This document shows positions 7,778-16,735 of a DNA stretch of 64,000 nt, piece by piece (the stretch's first letter is position 1; every line of letters begins with the position of its first letter). The notes under the pieces were generated by a model. It was not told the origin of the DNA, searched no databases, and saw only the letters and a list, made by a program, of their open reading frames with translations. The stretch is from assembly GCF_024539815.1 (NCBI RefSeq), contig NZ_JAHHIU010000009.1, positions 1 through 64,000 of the forward strand, given 5' to 3'. A program made the position numbers and the translations under genes. Source of the DNA: Streptomyces hayashii (lineage in GTDB: Bacteria > Actinomycetota > Actinomycetes > Streptomycetales > Streptomycetaceae).

Positions 7778-9085
7778 TGACCACACCCCGCGACACCCCC
7801 GCCTCCCGCCGCGTCCGCGCCAACGGCGACGGAACCGTCTACCAACGCAAGGACAAGCGCTGGGAAGCCGCCGGATACGTCCTCGCCCCCGGCAACACCC
7901 GCAAACGCATCCACGTCTACGGCCCCACCCGTAAGGAAGCCCTGGCCAAACTCACCGAGAAGATCGCCGCCAGTAACCGCGGCCTCCTCGCGCCGTCCGC
8001 GCAGGGCAGCCTCGGCGCGTACCTGACGTACTGGCTGGAGAACGTCGCCGTCCACCAGCTCCGCGAGAACACCCACACCCGCTACACCGCCGTCGCCCGC
8101 CTCTACCTCATCCCCGGCCTGGGCAAGAAGAAGCTCGCCAAGCTCACCGCCAAGGACGTCCGCACGTGGCTCAACCAGCTCCGCACCACCTGTCAGTGCT
8201 GCACCCGTGGCCTCGACACCGCCCGCGATGAGCCCCTCTGCTGCGCCGCCGGGAAGTGCTGCACAAGGCGGCTCTCCCCCCTGACCCTCGCCTACGTGCA
8301 CTCCGTCCTCAAGTCCGCCCTGGAGCATGCGGTGCGCGAGGAGGAGATCCCGCGCAACGTCGCCCGCAACGTCCGCACCGGCACGCCTCAGCCCCGACGC
8401 TTCGAACCCCTGACCGCTGAAGAAGCCCGTCAGCTCCTCGCCGCCGCGAACGAACACCGGCTGCACGCTCTGTTCGAACTCGCTCTCCACACCGGGCTCC
8501 GCAAGGGCGAACTCCTTGGTCTCCGCTGGGAAGACCTCAACCTCGACCGGGGCACCGCTGCCATCCGCCGAACCTTGCAGCGCACCACCGCAGGTGGGCT
8601 CACCACGCTGCCGACCAAGACGCGGGCTTCCGAGCGCCGCATCGCCCTACCCACCCGCTGTGTCCACTTGTTGAAGCTCCACCGCGGAGCAGCAGCAGCG
8701 CGAACGGGAGTCCGCAGGCACCACGTGGCAGGACAGCGGGCACGTGTTCACCACCCCGCAGGGCAAAGCGATCGACCCGACCAACCTCACCCGCGCCTTC
8801 ACCACACTCCTCCGCAAGGCCGGCCTCCGCCGCATCCGCTTCCACGACCTCCGCCACTCGACCGCCACCCTGCTCCTGGAACAGGGAGTCGAACTCGTCG
8901 TGATCAAGGAACTCCTCGGCCACGCCCACATCGGAGTCACCGCCACCGTGTACGCCCACGTGCGACTCCGCCTCCAGCGCCAGGCCATAGACACCCTCGG
9001 CACCGCCCTTGACGTCCCTGGCAACGACGAGTCGACCCGCGACAACGGCGATGACCCGCCGCTGCGCGGAGCCACCGTCCACTGA
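7777..9085 (+). pseudogene. Tyrosine integrase, frameshifted
   Basis: The first frame gives the arm-binding start (GDGTVYQRKDKRWEA), the SAM-like core-binding domain (YLTYWLENVAVHQLRENTHTRY) and the first catalytic Arg (LHTGLRKGELLGLRW, residue ~240). Near 8690 an apparent 1-bp insertion shifts the frame, just before a Gln/Arg-rich linker. The second frame supplies HDLRHS, LLGHAHI and the nucleophile Tyr (TVYAHV) to the stop at 9085. All R-H-R-H-Y residues exist but in two frames. Recombination activity is therefore doubtful unless the shift is a sequencing error. It is last in the rep-xis-int operon. Confidence 0.88.
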
Positions 9086-9086
9086 C

Positions 9087-9109
9087 GTTGCCGTCAACTA
9101 CTGCCGTCA
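9087..9109 (+). repeat. Paired TGCCGTCA repeats, right end
   Basis: GTTGCCGTCA and CTGCCGTCA lie immediately after the integrase stop. They mirror the pair at 3811-3832 in the same orientation. See that entry for the arm-site interpretation. Confidence 0.5.
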
Positions 9110-9120
9110 CCCACCGCAGA

Positions 9121-9149
9121 AGCCCCGCCAGGACGTACCTGGCGGGGCT
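9121..9149 (+). terminator. Strong intrinsic terminator after integrase
   Basis: AGCCCCGCCAGG pairs with CCTGGCGGGGCT in a perfect 12-bp stem around a 5-base loop and is followed by TCAATTTT. It ends the rep-xis-int operon. Its position also shields the Rhs immunity gene that converges from the right. Confidence 0.88.
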
Positions 9150-9187
9150 TCAATTTTGCTACTGCGACTCTAGATTGGCGAGCATCT

Positions 9188-9427
9188 TCACTCCTCAAGG
9201 CCGGACTGAAGTCGCTGCCAATCCTCCTGCTGATCACGCCAGGCGGCGCTCGCATAGATCGCGGTCTTCGCCTCGGGCAGAGGCAGGTCAAGTACACGAG
9301 AAGCTACGTAGATAGCTTCGATCGGCGACAGGCCCAGGTCTCGTAGTTCCCGGAATACCGGCTCTCGCTCCACTCGCCCTCGACCCACGATGCTCGACAC
9401 CAACCCATTCAGTCGGGATCGATCCAT
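9188..9427 (-). CDS. Candidate immunity protein of the main Rhs toxin
   Basis: This 79-residue acidic, helical protein (MDRSRLNGLVSSIVGRGRVERE...) ends in a Gln/Glu-rich helix. It starts 4 bp after the Rhs stop codon, the expected place for a cognate immunity gene. No signal or membrane segment is present, so it should act in the cytoplasm by binding the toxin tip. I do not recognise the family. The middle segment LGLSPIEAIYVASRVLDLPLPEAK resembles small helical immunity-like proteins, but that is only an impression. Confidence 0.65.
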   Translation of the reverse strand: MDRSRLNGLVSSIVGRGRVEREPVFRELRDLGLSPIEAIYVASRVLDLPLPEAKTAIYASAAWRDQQEDWQRLQSGLEE

Positions 9428-9431
9428 TTCT

Positions 9432-12400
9432 CTAATCTCCTAGGATCTTTGCGACGTCCAAGGTCATCGACCCTGGGCGCTTGAAGATACTTCCGTCCGG
9501 TTTCGGGATATGCCGCTCATAGTTCAACACGACGGTGCTATACCCCTGAGATCTCGCCTGCTCGGCGATGGAGTGCTTCATCTGCCGGATTGCATCTGGC
9601 CCAATCGGGGCGCGACTGAGCCCCTGAGTCCCCTTCGGGAAAACCATCAATCCGTCCAGATGTACGGTGTCCCCGGCCGCTCTGACGGTCGCCATCGTCT
9701 CAACCGTCTGCCCTCCAACATCGAATGAACCGTCCCAGATATCTCCGTCGGTGAACGGAGAGCAGTTGCTGTTGTGAACGAGTACCGGTGTCTGACCAGC
9801 CAGCACATAGTACGTGTGGAGCTGCTGGACGGTGAGGTTGTAGCGGTCGTCGGTACCGGGTGTGATGTGGACGCTGACGACGGTGGGGGATTGGTGGTGG
9901 ATGCTGGCGAGGTGGTCACCGGGCTTGAGGTTGCCGGCGGATTTCCAGATGTGGGCAGTGGCGTCGTAGAAGGGGTGGTTGGAGGTGGTGTGAATGACAT
10001 CTGTGCGGAAGTGACCGGTATCGATGGTGACGTCGAGCAGGTCGTGGTCGTGATTGATCCAGACGTGCTGGACGGTTCGGCCGCCCTTGTGCTTGCCGGT
10101 CTTGGGGTCGGCGGCTTCGACCTTGTCACCCGGCTTGATCTTGCCGATGGGCTTGGTCTTGCCCTTGGCCATGAGGACGAGAGTGTCGGGCGAAAAGCTG
10201 CAGTCTGCCCCGTGGCGCGGGCCCCCACCCCTAGCACCGCCACCGCCGCCAGGGCCCTCGCCGGCACCTCCTGTGAGTGCGAATATCGCCGCGGCAGCCG
10301 CCCCGACAGAGCTACCAGTATTGCCCAGGCAGCCCTTTCCGTGTCCGAGCGCCATGCAGCTCAAAAATTTCAGGTGGGTAATGATGTGCTGGTCGGCCTC
10401 GGCTTCCGTAGCGTCCTGCGGGTTGGACAGGCAGTCCCAGCCGAAGTTCCGGCACGCGGTGTCGGTCTCTTGGTTGAAGATCTTGGCGAACTGTTTTGCA
10501 TACTTCCAGTTGCGGGGGATGAAGACCTGCGGATAGATCTCGACGTATTTCTTGTGGAAAGCGGGGCTGAGAACATTGCCCTGGTCCAGGGCTGCTTGAT
10601 AATTCCCGGAGTTCTTCCTGGGGCCTGGCGCGTGTCCCGGTGTGGTGTTCTCGGCGTTCGGGTCGGGGCGGGTCGGGCAGTCGACGTAGGGGCACAGTCC
10701 CGTGGGATCTGAAGTGGTGACAGGGTTGTCGTCGGCGTAGGTATAGCCGCCGAGTGACTGCGGGCTGGCGGGCTGGAAAATTGGGTCGGCGCTGATGAAG
10801 CGGCCCAGGGTGGGGTCGTACTTGCGGGCTCCGACGTCGGTGTAGCCGGTGGAGGTGTCCTGGGGTTTGCCGAGGAACGAGCGGGTGGGGTCGGGCCAGG
10901 TGGTGGTGTTGGCGCTGGGTCGTGGTTGGCCGTAGGGGGTGTACTGCTGGCGGGCGACTTTCTGGGTGGTGGTGTCCATCGCGAGGGTCGCGGTGCCGTG
11001 CGGGTCGTTGAACAGGTACTTCAGACCCCCGCCCGTGAGGCTGGAGCGGACGGCCACGGGCGCCCCGGCGCCGCCGTGGGTGTAGGTGCGGACGGCGCCG
11101 AGGAGGACGTTGGGGGTGACGCTGGTGTTGACGACGATCTGGGTGTCGCCGGCGAAGAAGGTGGTCTGTCCGGGGTCGCGGCGGATGAGCTGGTTGCCGT
11201 CGGCGTCGTAGAGGTATTTGGTGGTCGTGGGGCTGGAGCCGCCCGTGTCCACTTGGGCCAGGTGGCCTTCGTCGTCCCAGGTCAGGGTCTGGCCAGGTCC
11301 GGTGGCGGGGGTGCGGGTGTGCAGGTTGCCGTTTTCGTCGTAGCCGAAGGTCGTGGGATTGGTGCCGCCGGTGGTGGCGGTGAGGGTGTGCGGCTGGACG
11401 CCGGTGGCGTTGCAGTTGGCGGTGCACCCGTTGGTGTAGGTGGTGGTAGCGGTGGTGCCGGAGGTGCCGATGGCGTGGTCGACGCTCTGGTGGCGGTTGC
11501 CTATGGCGTCGTAGCTGAAGGACTGCCAGTAGGAGCCGGGCGTTGTGGTGAGGGTGCCGGCCGTGGGCGGGTTGGCGAAGCAGTCGTCGTTGGCCGTCCA
11601 GGCGTCGGTGAGCCGGTCGAGGGCGTCATAGTTGTAGCACTGCTGGTCGGTGACGGTGTTGCCGGTTTCCGACTGCTGGTCTGTGGTGGAGGTCGGATTG
11701 CCGGAGGCGTCGTAGGCGTACTTGGTGTCGTCGACTGTCGGGCCGGGCGCCTGGGTCCGGCTGATGACGCGTTCCTTCAGCCGGAGGGTCTGGTCGTCGT
11801 AGTGGTAAACGGTCGTCGCCGGGTTGGTCGAGGCGCCCTGAGTGACCAGGGACAGCGCACCGAGGTCCGTGTAGACGGTCGCGGCGACGTAGAAGTTGGC
11901 GCTGCTGCTCGTTTGCGTCGGGTTGCCCAGCGCGTCGTGGTCGTAGGTGATGCCCTCGCTCGTCAGCCCCTGGGTACGTGGGTCGCTCTGGGTCTGCAGC
12001 AGCTGGTCATTGATGGTGTAGGTGTAGGTCGTCGTGTACGTCGTCGGCAGCGGTGCCTCGGAGGCCGGCAGGGTGATCGTCGTGCCGGTCGGCTTGCCGA
12101 GGGCGGTGTAGCCGGTGGCGGCGACCGTGTAGCCGCCGGTGGTGCCCTGGACGTAGCGGGTCGATGAGGTCGGCAGGCCGATGCGCTTCGTGTCGTACAG
12201 CCAGGAGGCGAACTGGAAGTTGGACTTCGACTTGTCACTGCCGGTGAGTTTGCGGCCCAGGAGGTCGTAGGTGTAGTCGAGTTCGGTCTGCTTTGCGTCG
12301 TCTGTGGTGGACACGAGGTTGCCGGCGTCGTCGTAGCCGTAGCTGCTCTTGCCCACGTCGGGGTCGTTCTGGGACGTCTTGCGCCCGAGCAGGTCGTAAT

Positions 12401-14534
12401 CGAACGTCCATACCGTATGGTCGGGGCCGGTGACCTGGTGCTGCTGTCCGGCAGCGTCGTAGCCGTAGGTGGTGGGTGAGGTGGTACCGCCGGTGGCGGT
12501 GAACCCGTTGGCTGCGGTGCCGGAGAGGGCGGGGGCGGCCGTGTACTGGTCGAGTTCGGTGCTCTGGCCGCGTGCGTTGACGACCGTGGTGGTGGCCACG
12601 CCGCCCTTGGGGGGCAGGACAGTGGTCTTGTCTCCGGTGTAGGCGGTGGTCGTGGTCCAGGTCTTGAGGCCAGCGTGCTCCTCGGTGACCAGATCCGCGC
12701 GGCCCATTCCGTCGTGTTCGGTGACGGTGGTGTCGGGGATGGTGGTGTCGGGGGTGGTCACCTGGGAGATCGGGACCAGGGCGCTGCGGGGGCTACCCGC
12801 GACGCTGTAGGCGTTGTTGGTGAGAACGGTCCAGCCGTGCGAGTCGTACTGGGTGTCACTGACGGTCGTGCTGGAGTTCTCTGCGGCCGTCTGCGTCTGC
12901 AGGGGGCGCAGCATTGCGTCGTACAGAGTTTCGCTGGTCGCGTAGCTGCCGTTGTCCAGGAGGGAGTTGGCGGCAACGATCGAGGGCCCGGTCTGGGACA
13001 GGCTGTAGGTGTAGGTCGTGTTCGCGGGCGCGCCGTTGACCTTGCTCTCGTTGGGTAGCCATGCCCCAGTGAGGCGGCCGAGCGCGTCGTAGGTAAGTGA
13101 GGTGAGTCGGCCGGCCACGTTTGTCTGGGCGGTGGGCTGGGCGCGAGCCGGGTCCATGGTCCTGCTGGAGACCTGGCAGTCCTTGGAGCTGGTCGTGGCG
13201 GTGGTGCAGGTGACTCCGGGGGTGACCTGAGTGGCGGTGACGATGCCTGTCGGGAGCTCTCCCGTGGCCGGCGTGTACCCTGTGGCGGTGTTTTGGGACA
13301 GGCTGGCGCCGTTGGGGGCGGTGGAGTGGGGCGTGCGTGTGGTCAGGGTGACGCGGCCGTAGCCGTCATAGGTGACTGAGGACTCGTCGATGAAGGCGGT
13401 CGCGGTGGCGCCGGTGGCAGCGGACGCTTTCTGGACCAGGGTGACGTCACCGATCTTGGGAAGCGCGGGGTTGTGCTGGCCGTCCCCGTCGTAGGTGAAG
13501 GCGTTGCTGTCGTAGGAGGTGCGGACGTCGGAGATCAGTGTGCCGCCGGGAGTCGCTCCGGCTGCGGCACAGTCCTGGTCGGTGGCGATGGTCTCGGCAG
13601 GCAGCACGAGGGTGTCCACGCTGCCGGTGACGTAGCGGTTGTAGGTGCAATTGGTGACGTTGTTGCTGTCCGCGGTTTCGCCGCGGTCGTCGACCTGTAC
13701 GGGCATGCCGGTCGTCGGCTTGCCCAGGGTGGTGGTGTAGAAGGTGTCGGTCTCTGTCTTGCGCCAGCCGTACGAGACCGCCTGCCGAGTGAGGCTTTTG
13801 GCCGTACGGACCATCTGCCCGGTGAGGTCCGGCAGACCGCTGCGGGACCGAGAGGCCGTGGGCCCGAGGATCGTGGGCACGGTGACGGTGGCTGTATTCA
13901 GGCTGCCGGTGGCGCTGGCGTAGGTGTCGGACTCGAAGACGCGCCCGGCCAGAGCGTTGCTGTCCGCCACGCTGACGGTGTCGTCCTGGCTGGTCAGCGC
14001 CGGCACCGAGCGTGTCTTGCCGCCCGGCAGGGTGTCGCCGTTCATGCCCAGGAAGTAGTAGGTCTTGCTCAGGGTCGTCTGATCGTAGACGTTGGTGCCG
14101 TTGTTCTTGTGGAAGACGCTCGGGTCACCGGTGATGACGTCCACTTCGGGGTAGCCCCGGAACTGGCCCCAGGTGCGGTTTTTGGCTTTGACGACCTCGT
14201 TGTCGTCGTAATGCCAGCCGGGGTTGCCCTTGTAGGCGTAGTCCGTTTCCAGCTTGGGCTCGGTGCCGTCCTGGTAGGAGTCGTGCGTGTCTTCGGTCAC
14301 GACCGCGGTGACCTTGTACTGCTCCGCCTCCGTCACCATCCCCGCAGGCGGCGACGCCACAAGCGACCCGGTGACACTGGCCGTCGCGCAGCAGGCGACC
14401 GTCCTGGTCAGCCTGCAGGTGCACGGTTCGGCGCCCGCCATGCCCGGCCACGCCACGGCCCAGACCCCCGTCTGGACCAGCGACGCCGCCAACCGCACCG
14501 CCGACACCGCCGCAACCCACTTCACACAGACCAC
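9432..14534 (-). CDS. Rhs-repeat polymorphic toxin with Hint domain and unknown C-terminal toxin; 5'-truncated
   Basis: The frame has 1700 residues, but Rhs-type sequence begins only about residue 65 (near 14340); the earlier part is antisense to the next gene and is probably not native. YD/Rhs repeats (for example YDALGRLTGAW, YDLLGRKTSQN, YDDAGNLVSTT) fill about residues 300-1240. They close with the core motif SADPIFQPASPQSLGGYTYADDNP. A Hint pretoxin domain follows (about 1446-1586, CSFSPDTLVLMA to YYVLAGQTPVLVHN), then a 114-residue tip (DGDIWDGSFDVGGQTVE...) that I cannot assign. Rhs shells encase the toxin, and Hint may release it. No signal peptide or secretion adaptor remains, so delivery is uncertain. 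Immunity candidate: 9188-9427. Confidence 0.85.
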   Translation of the reverse strand: MVCVKWVAAVSAVRLAASLVQTGVWAVAWPGMAGAEPCTCRLTRTVACCATASVTGSLVASPPAGMVTEAEQYKVTAVVTEDTHDSYQDGTEPKLETDYAYKGNPGWHYDDNEVVKAKNRTWGQFRGYPEVDVITGDPSVFHKNNGTNVYDQTTLSKTYYFLGMNGDTLPGGKTRSVPALTSQDDTVSVADSNALAGRVFESDTYASATGSLNTATVTVPTILGPTASRSRSGLPDLTGQMVRTAKSLTRQAVSYGWRKTETDTFYTTTLGKPTTGMPVQVDDRGETADSNNVTNCTYNRYVTGSVDTLVLPAETIATDQDCAAAGATPGGTLISDVRTSYDSNAFTYDGDGQHNPALPKIGDVTLVQKASAATGATATAFIDESSVTYDGYGRVTLTTRTPHSTAPNGASLSQNTATGYTPATGELPTGIVTATQVTPGVTCTTATTSSKDCQVSSRTMDPARAQPTAQTNVAGRLTSLTYDALGRLTGAWLPNESKVNGAPANTTYTYSLSQTGPSIVAANSLLDNGSYATSETLYDAMLRPLQTQTAAENSSTTVSDTQYDSHGWTVLTNNAYSVAGSPRSALVPISQVTTPDTTIPDTTVTEHDGMGRADLVTEEHAGLKTWTTTTAYTGDKTTVLPPKGGVATTTVVNARGQSTELDQYTAAPALSGTAANGFTATGGTTSPTTYGYDAAGQQHQVTGPDHTVWTFDYDLLGRKTSQNDPDVGKSSYGYDDAGNLVSTTDDAKQTELDYTYDLLGRKLTGSDKSKSNFQFASWLYDTKRIGLPTSSTRYVQGTTGGYTVAATGYTALGKPTGTTITLPASEAPLPTTYTTTYTYTINDQLLQTQSDPRTQGLTSEGITYDHDALGNPTQTSSSANFYVAATVYTDLGALSLVTQGASTNPATTVYHYDDQTLRLKERVISRTQAPGPTVDDTKYAYDASGNPTSTTDQQSETGNTVTDQQCYNYDALDRLTDAWTANDDCFANPPTAGTLTTTPGSYWQSFSYDAIGNRHQSVDHAIGTSGTTATTTYTNGCTANCNATGVQPHTLTATTGGTNPTTFGYDENGNLHTRTPATGPGQTLTWDDEGHLAQVDTGGSSPTTTKYLYDADGNQLIRRDPGQTTFFAGDTQIVVNTSVTPNVLLGAVRTYTHGGAGAPVAVRSSLTGGGLKYLFNDPHGTATLAMDTTTQKVARQQYTPYGQPRPSANTTTWPDPTRSFLGKPQDTSTGYTDVGARKYDPTLGRFISADPIFQPASPQSLGGYTYADDNPVTTSDPTGLCPYVDCPTRPDPNAENTTPGHAPGPRKNSGNYQAALDQGNVLSPAFHKKYVEIYPQVFIPRNWKYAKQFAKIFNQETDTACRNFGWDCLSNPQDATEAEADQHIITHLKFLSCMALGHGKGCLGNTGSSVGAAAAAIFALTGGAGEGPGGGGGARGGGPRHGADCSFSPDTLVLMAKGKTKPIGKIKPGDKVEAADPKTGKHKGGRTVQHVWINHDHDLLDVTIDTGHFRTDVIHTTSNHPFYDATAHIWKSAGNLKPGDHLASIHHQSPTVVSVHITPGTDDRYNLTVQQLHTYYVLAGQTPVLVHNSNCSPFTDGDIWDGSFDVGGQTVETMATVRAAGDTVHLDGLMVFPKGTQGLSRAPIGPDAIRQMKHSIAEQARSQGYSTVVLNYERHIPKPDGSIFKRPGSMTLDVAKILGD
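9772..9818. repeat. 47-bp homology seam, copy in main Rhs gene
   Basis: This is the partner of 3673-3719, with two mismatches over 47 bp. It codes for the end of the Hint domain just before the toxin tip. Sequence on the toxin side differs completely between the two copies. Confidence 0.85.
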
Positions 14535-16683
14535 CTACACCGGTCTGCCCTACCTCGCCGGCATCGACGTCACCACCCCCACCGCTACCCCCACCGGCTC
14601 GCTCGTCCTCTACGGCGACCAAAGCGTCAACGCGGACACCGCAAACAGCGACGGCCAGCACCACCTCAGCGACGCCATCACCAGTGCCCTGATCAGCGAC
14701 TCCAACGGTGACAACTCCGTGGACTACGGCGTCCTCAACGCGGGCACCAACAGCAGCAGCCTGAGCAACAACCTGCTCCCCCAGATCACCAACAGCACCA
14801 CCCCGAAGAACGCGCTCAACCCCGTGGACCGCAACGTGCTGGCCCAGGGGAACGTGCGCACCGTCCTTGTCTCCACCGGCACCGCCGACCTGCTCAACTG
14901 CACCAGCGACGCCAGCACCTGCGCCACCAACGTCGAGAACGGGCTGGCCTCCCTCAACAGCCAACTGAGCTGGTACAGCACCGACGACAGCCAGACCTAC
15001 GACACCTCCGGTCAGCCAATCACCCAAAACTCCAACATCACCGTCTACCTCGCCACCATCCCGCCCTTCACCGCTGCACACCCGGGCACGGCAACCCAGG
15101 AATCCGCGCGCGAACAGGTCAACAGCTACCTCCTCGACAACTTCCCCAGCCAGGTCATCAACTTCGCCGCCGCGGTCTCCACGGACGGCACAGCCACCTC
15201 CTCAACCGTAAAAGCAGCAGACTTGTCCGGCAGCAGCCCGGCCAACGCCTACTACACCGACCTCGCCGACCAGTACCTCAAGGACACGAACACCATGATC
15301 GGCATCGCACCGAACCTGGTGGTTCCACTCGCCACGGGCAGTGACACCCCCGAGGACGGTTGGGAACTGGCCACCAACGGCTCCGACAGCAACGGAGACA
15401 ACCCGCTCACCGCGCTCGGTGACGCGACCTTCAGCGCCGACGGGCCGGACGCGGTCAACGCCGGTACCGGCACAGCGTCATTCGACGGCAAAACCGGATT
15501 CCTGGAGAGCGACCACACCGCCGTCAACACCTCCGGTGACTACACCATCTCCGCCTGGGTGAAGATCAACTCAGCCGTCGACGCCACCGCCATCTGCCAA
15601 GGCACCAGCCAGCACCAAGCGTTGTACATCGGCTACGACAGCGGCAACAAAGGCTGGATGTTCCAGACCACCACGACAAACGACGCCAGCGCAGACTTCC
15701 CCACCGCGGAAGGCGACAGCAACACCGGCGCCATCGGCACCTGGGCCCATCTCCTCGTCACCTACACAGCCCCGGTCGACGGTGACTCCAATACGGGCAT
15801 GATGTCGATCTACCAGAACGGCAGCCTGATGGGGACCGCCACCAACCTCACTCCCCAGTACGACTCCTCCCTGCCCCTCACCATCGGCGGCTGCGTGAAC
15901 GCCGGCGATGCGAGCGCGCCGTATGCCGCCTTCCCCGGCTCCGTGGCCGATGTCCACACCTATCCGTACGCGATGCAGGCGAGCCAGGCCAGCGCGAACA
16001 GCGTGATCGTTCCAGCGGGCTGGGACAACGGCATGCCCGAAGACGAGTGGAAGCTCGCCGCCAACGGCAGCGACACCGCCACCCTGAACCCCCTCACGCC
16101 CTACGGCAGCGCCACCTTCGGCACCGACGCGCCGAGCGGGGGCGCCGGCAGCGTTGCCTTCGACGGCACTACCGGTTTCGTCAAGAGCAAGCAGAGCGCA
16201 GTGAATACGGCCGGTGACTACACCATCTCCGCCTGGGTGAAGATCAACTCAGCTCTCGGCACCACCGCCGTCTGTCAGGGAACCACCCAACACCAGGCGT
16301 TCTACATCTCATACGACAAACCCAGTGGTGCATGGATGTTCCAGACCACCACCACCAACGACGAGAACTCCGACTTCCCCACCGCGGAAGGAGACCCCAA
16401 CACCGGCCCCATCGGTACCTGGACCCACCTGGTCGCCGCCTACCGGGCACCCGTCGCCGGAAAGCCCGGCACAGGTTCAATGGCCCTGTACCAAAACGGC
16501 ACGCTGATGGGGACCGCCACCAACCTCAGCCCCCAGTACGACTCCTCACTGCCCCTGACCATCGGCGGCTGCGTCAACAGCGCAGCCGCCACCAGCCCCT
16601 ACCTGGCCTTCCCCGGCTCCGTGGCCGACGTCCACGCCTACCCACGGACCCTCTCTGCGACCGAGGTCGGCGCACTGCACTGA
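14287..16683 (+). CDS. SGNH-hydrolase-like protein with two LamG-like modules; 5'-truncated
   Basis: There are about 798 residues. Residues 1-360 resemble the SGNH/GDSL family (VTIPAGGDATSDPV, SLVLYGDQSVNAD, YGVLNAG, VLVSTGTADL). The nucleophile motif GDS reads GDQS, and there is no signal peptide, so an intact secreted esterase is unlikely. Two near-identical LamG/concanavalin-like modules follow (about 370-570 and 590-795), each with DYTISAWVKINSA, WMFQTTTTND and SLPLTIGGCVN. They arose by tandem duplication, since the DNA is also very similar. The 5' end collides head to head with the truncated Rhs gene near 14330. Role unknown; probably carbohydrate or surface binding by origin. Confidence 0.7.
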   Translation: MSSVTTAVTLYCSASVTIPAGGDATSDPVTLAVAQQATVLVSLQVHGSAPAMPGHATAQTPVWTSDAANRTADTAATHFTQTTYTGLPYLAGIDVTTPTATPTGSLVLYGDQSVNADTANSDGQHHLSDAITSALISDSNGDNSVDYGVLNAGTNSSSLSNNLLPQITNSTTPKNALNPVDRNVLAQGNVRTVLVSTGTADLLNCTSDASTCATNVENGLASLNSQLSWYSTDDSQTYDTSGQPITQNSNITVYLATIPPFTAAHPGTATQESAREQVNSYLLDNFPSQVINFAAAVSTDGTATSSTVKAADLSGSSPANAYYTDLADQYLKDTNTMIGIAPNLVVPLATGSDTPEDGWELATNGSDSNGDNPLTALGDATFSADGPDAVNAGTGTASFDGKTGFLESDHTAVNTSGDYTISAWVKINSAVDATAICQGTSQHQALYIGYDSGNKGWMFQTTTTNDASADFPTAEGDSNTGAIGTWAHLLVTYTAPVDGDSNTGMMSIYQNGSLMGTATNLTPQYDSSLPLTIGGCVNAGDASAPYAAFPGSVADVHTYPYAMQASQASANSVIVPAGWDNGMPEDEWKLAANGSDTATLNPLTPYGSATFGTDAPSGGAGSVAFDGTTGFVKSKQSAVNTAGDYTISAWVKINSALGTTAVCQGTTQHQAFYISYDKPSGAWMFQTTTTNDENSDFPTAEGDPNTGPIGTWTHLVAAYRAPVAGKPGTGSMALYQNGTLMGTATNLSPQYDSSLPLTIGGCVNSAAATSPYLAFPGSVADVHAYPRTLSATEVGALH

Positions 16684-16704
16684 CCCTTTCCCATCACACT
16701 CGGG

Positions 16705-16735
16705 CCTCCGCCGCATTCAACAAGCGCGGTGGAGG
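16705..16735 (+). terminator. Stem-loop after the LamG protein gene
   Basis: CCTCCGCCGC pairs with GCGGTGGAGG (one G-U) around an 11-base loop, 21 bp after the stop at 16683. It is likely the terminator of that gene, although no T-run follows. Confidence 0.6.

Larger units (their letters stand above)
3720..9187 (+). mobile_element. Defective AICE-like (pSAM2/SLP1 type) integrative element
   Basis: The block holds VapBC, a KorSA-like GntR regulator, a RepSA-type initiator, an Xis-like protein and a terminal tyrosine integrase, the standard order for actinomycete integrative elements. It sits between two Rhs cassettes. Paired TGCCGTCA repeats occur near each end (3813-3820/3825-3832 and 9089-9096/9102-9109) in the same orientation, as integrase arm sites might. 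No tra/spd transfer genes are seen and the integrase is frameshifted, so it is probably immobile. Ends are estimated from where Rhs homology stops; no tRNA-derived att repeat was found. Confidence 0.65.

Noticed and set aside
3719..9172. GCTACGCGACCCCT versus GCTACTGCGACTCT as an att direct repeat
   Set aside because: The match is short and imperfect; it could be chance, so it is not claimed as attL/attR.
14125..15081. A 318-codon minus-strand open frame across the Rhs/SGNH junction
   Set aside because: Gly/Val-rich shadow of the SGNH gene; the Rhs-type frame is a different one.
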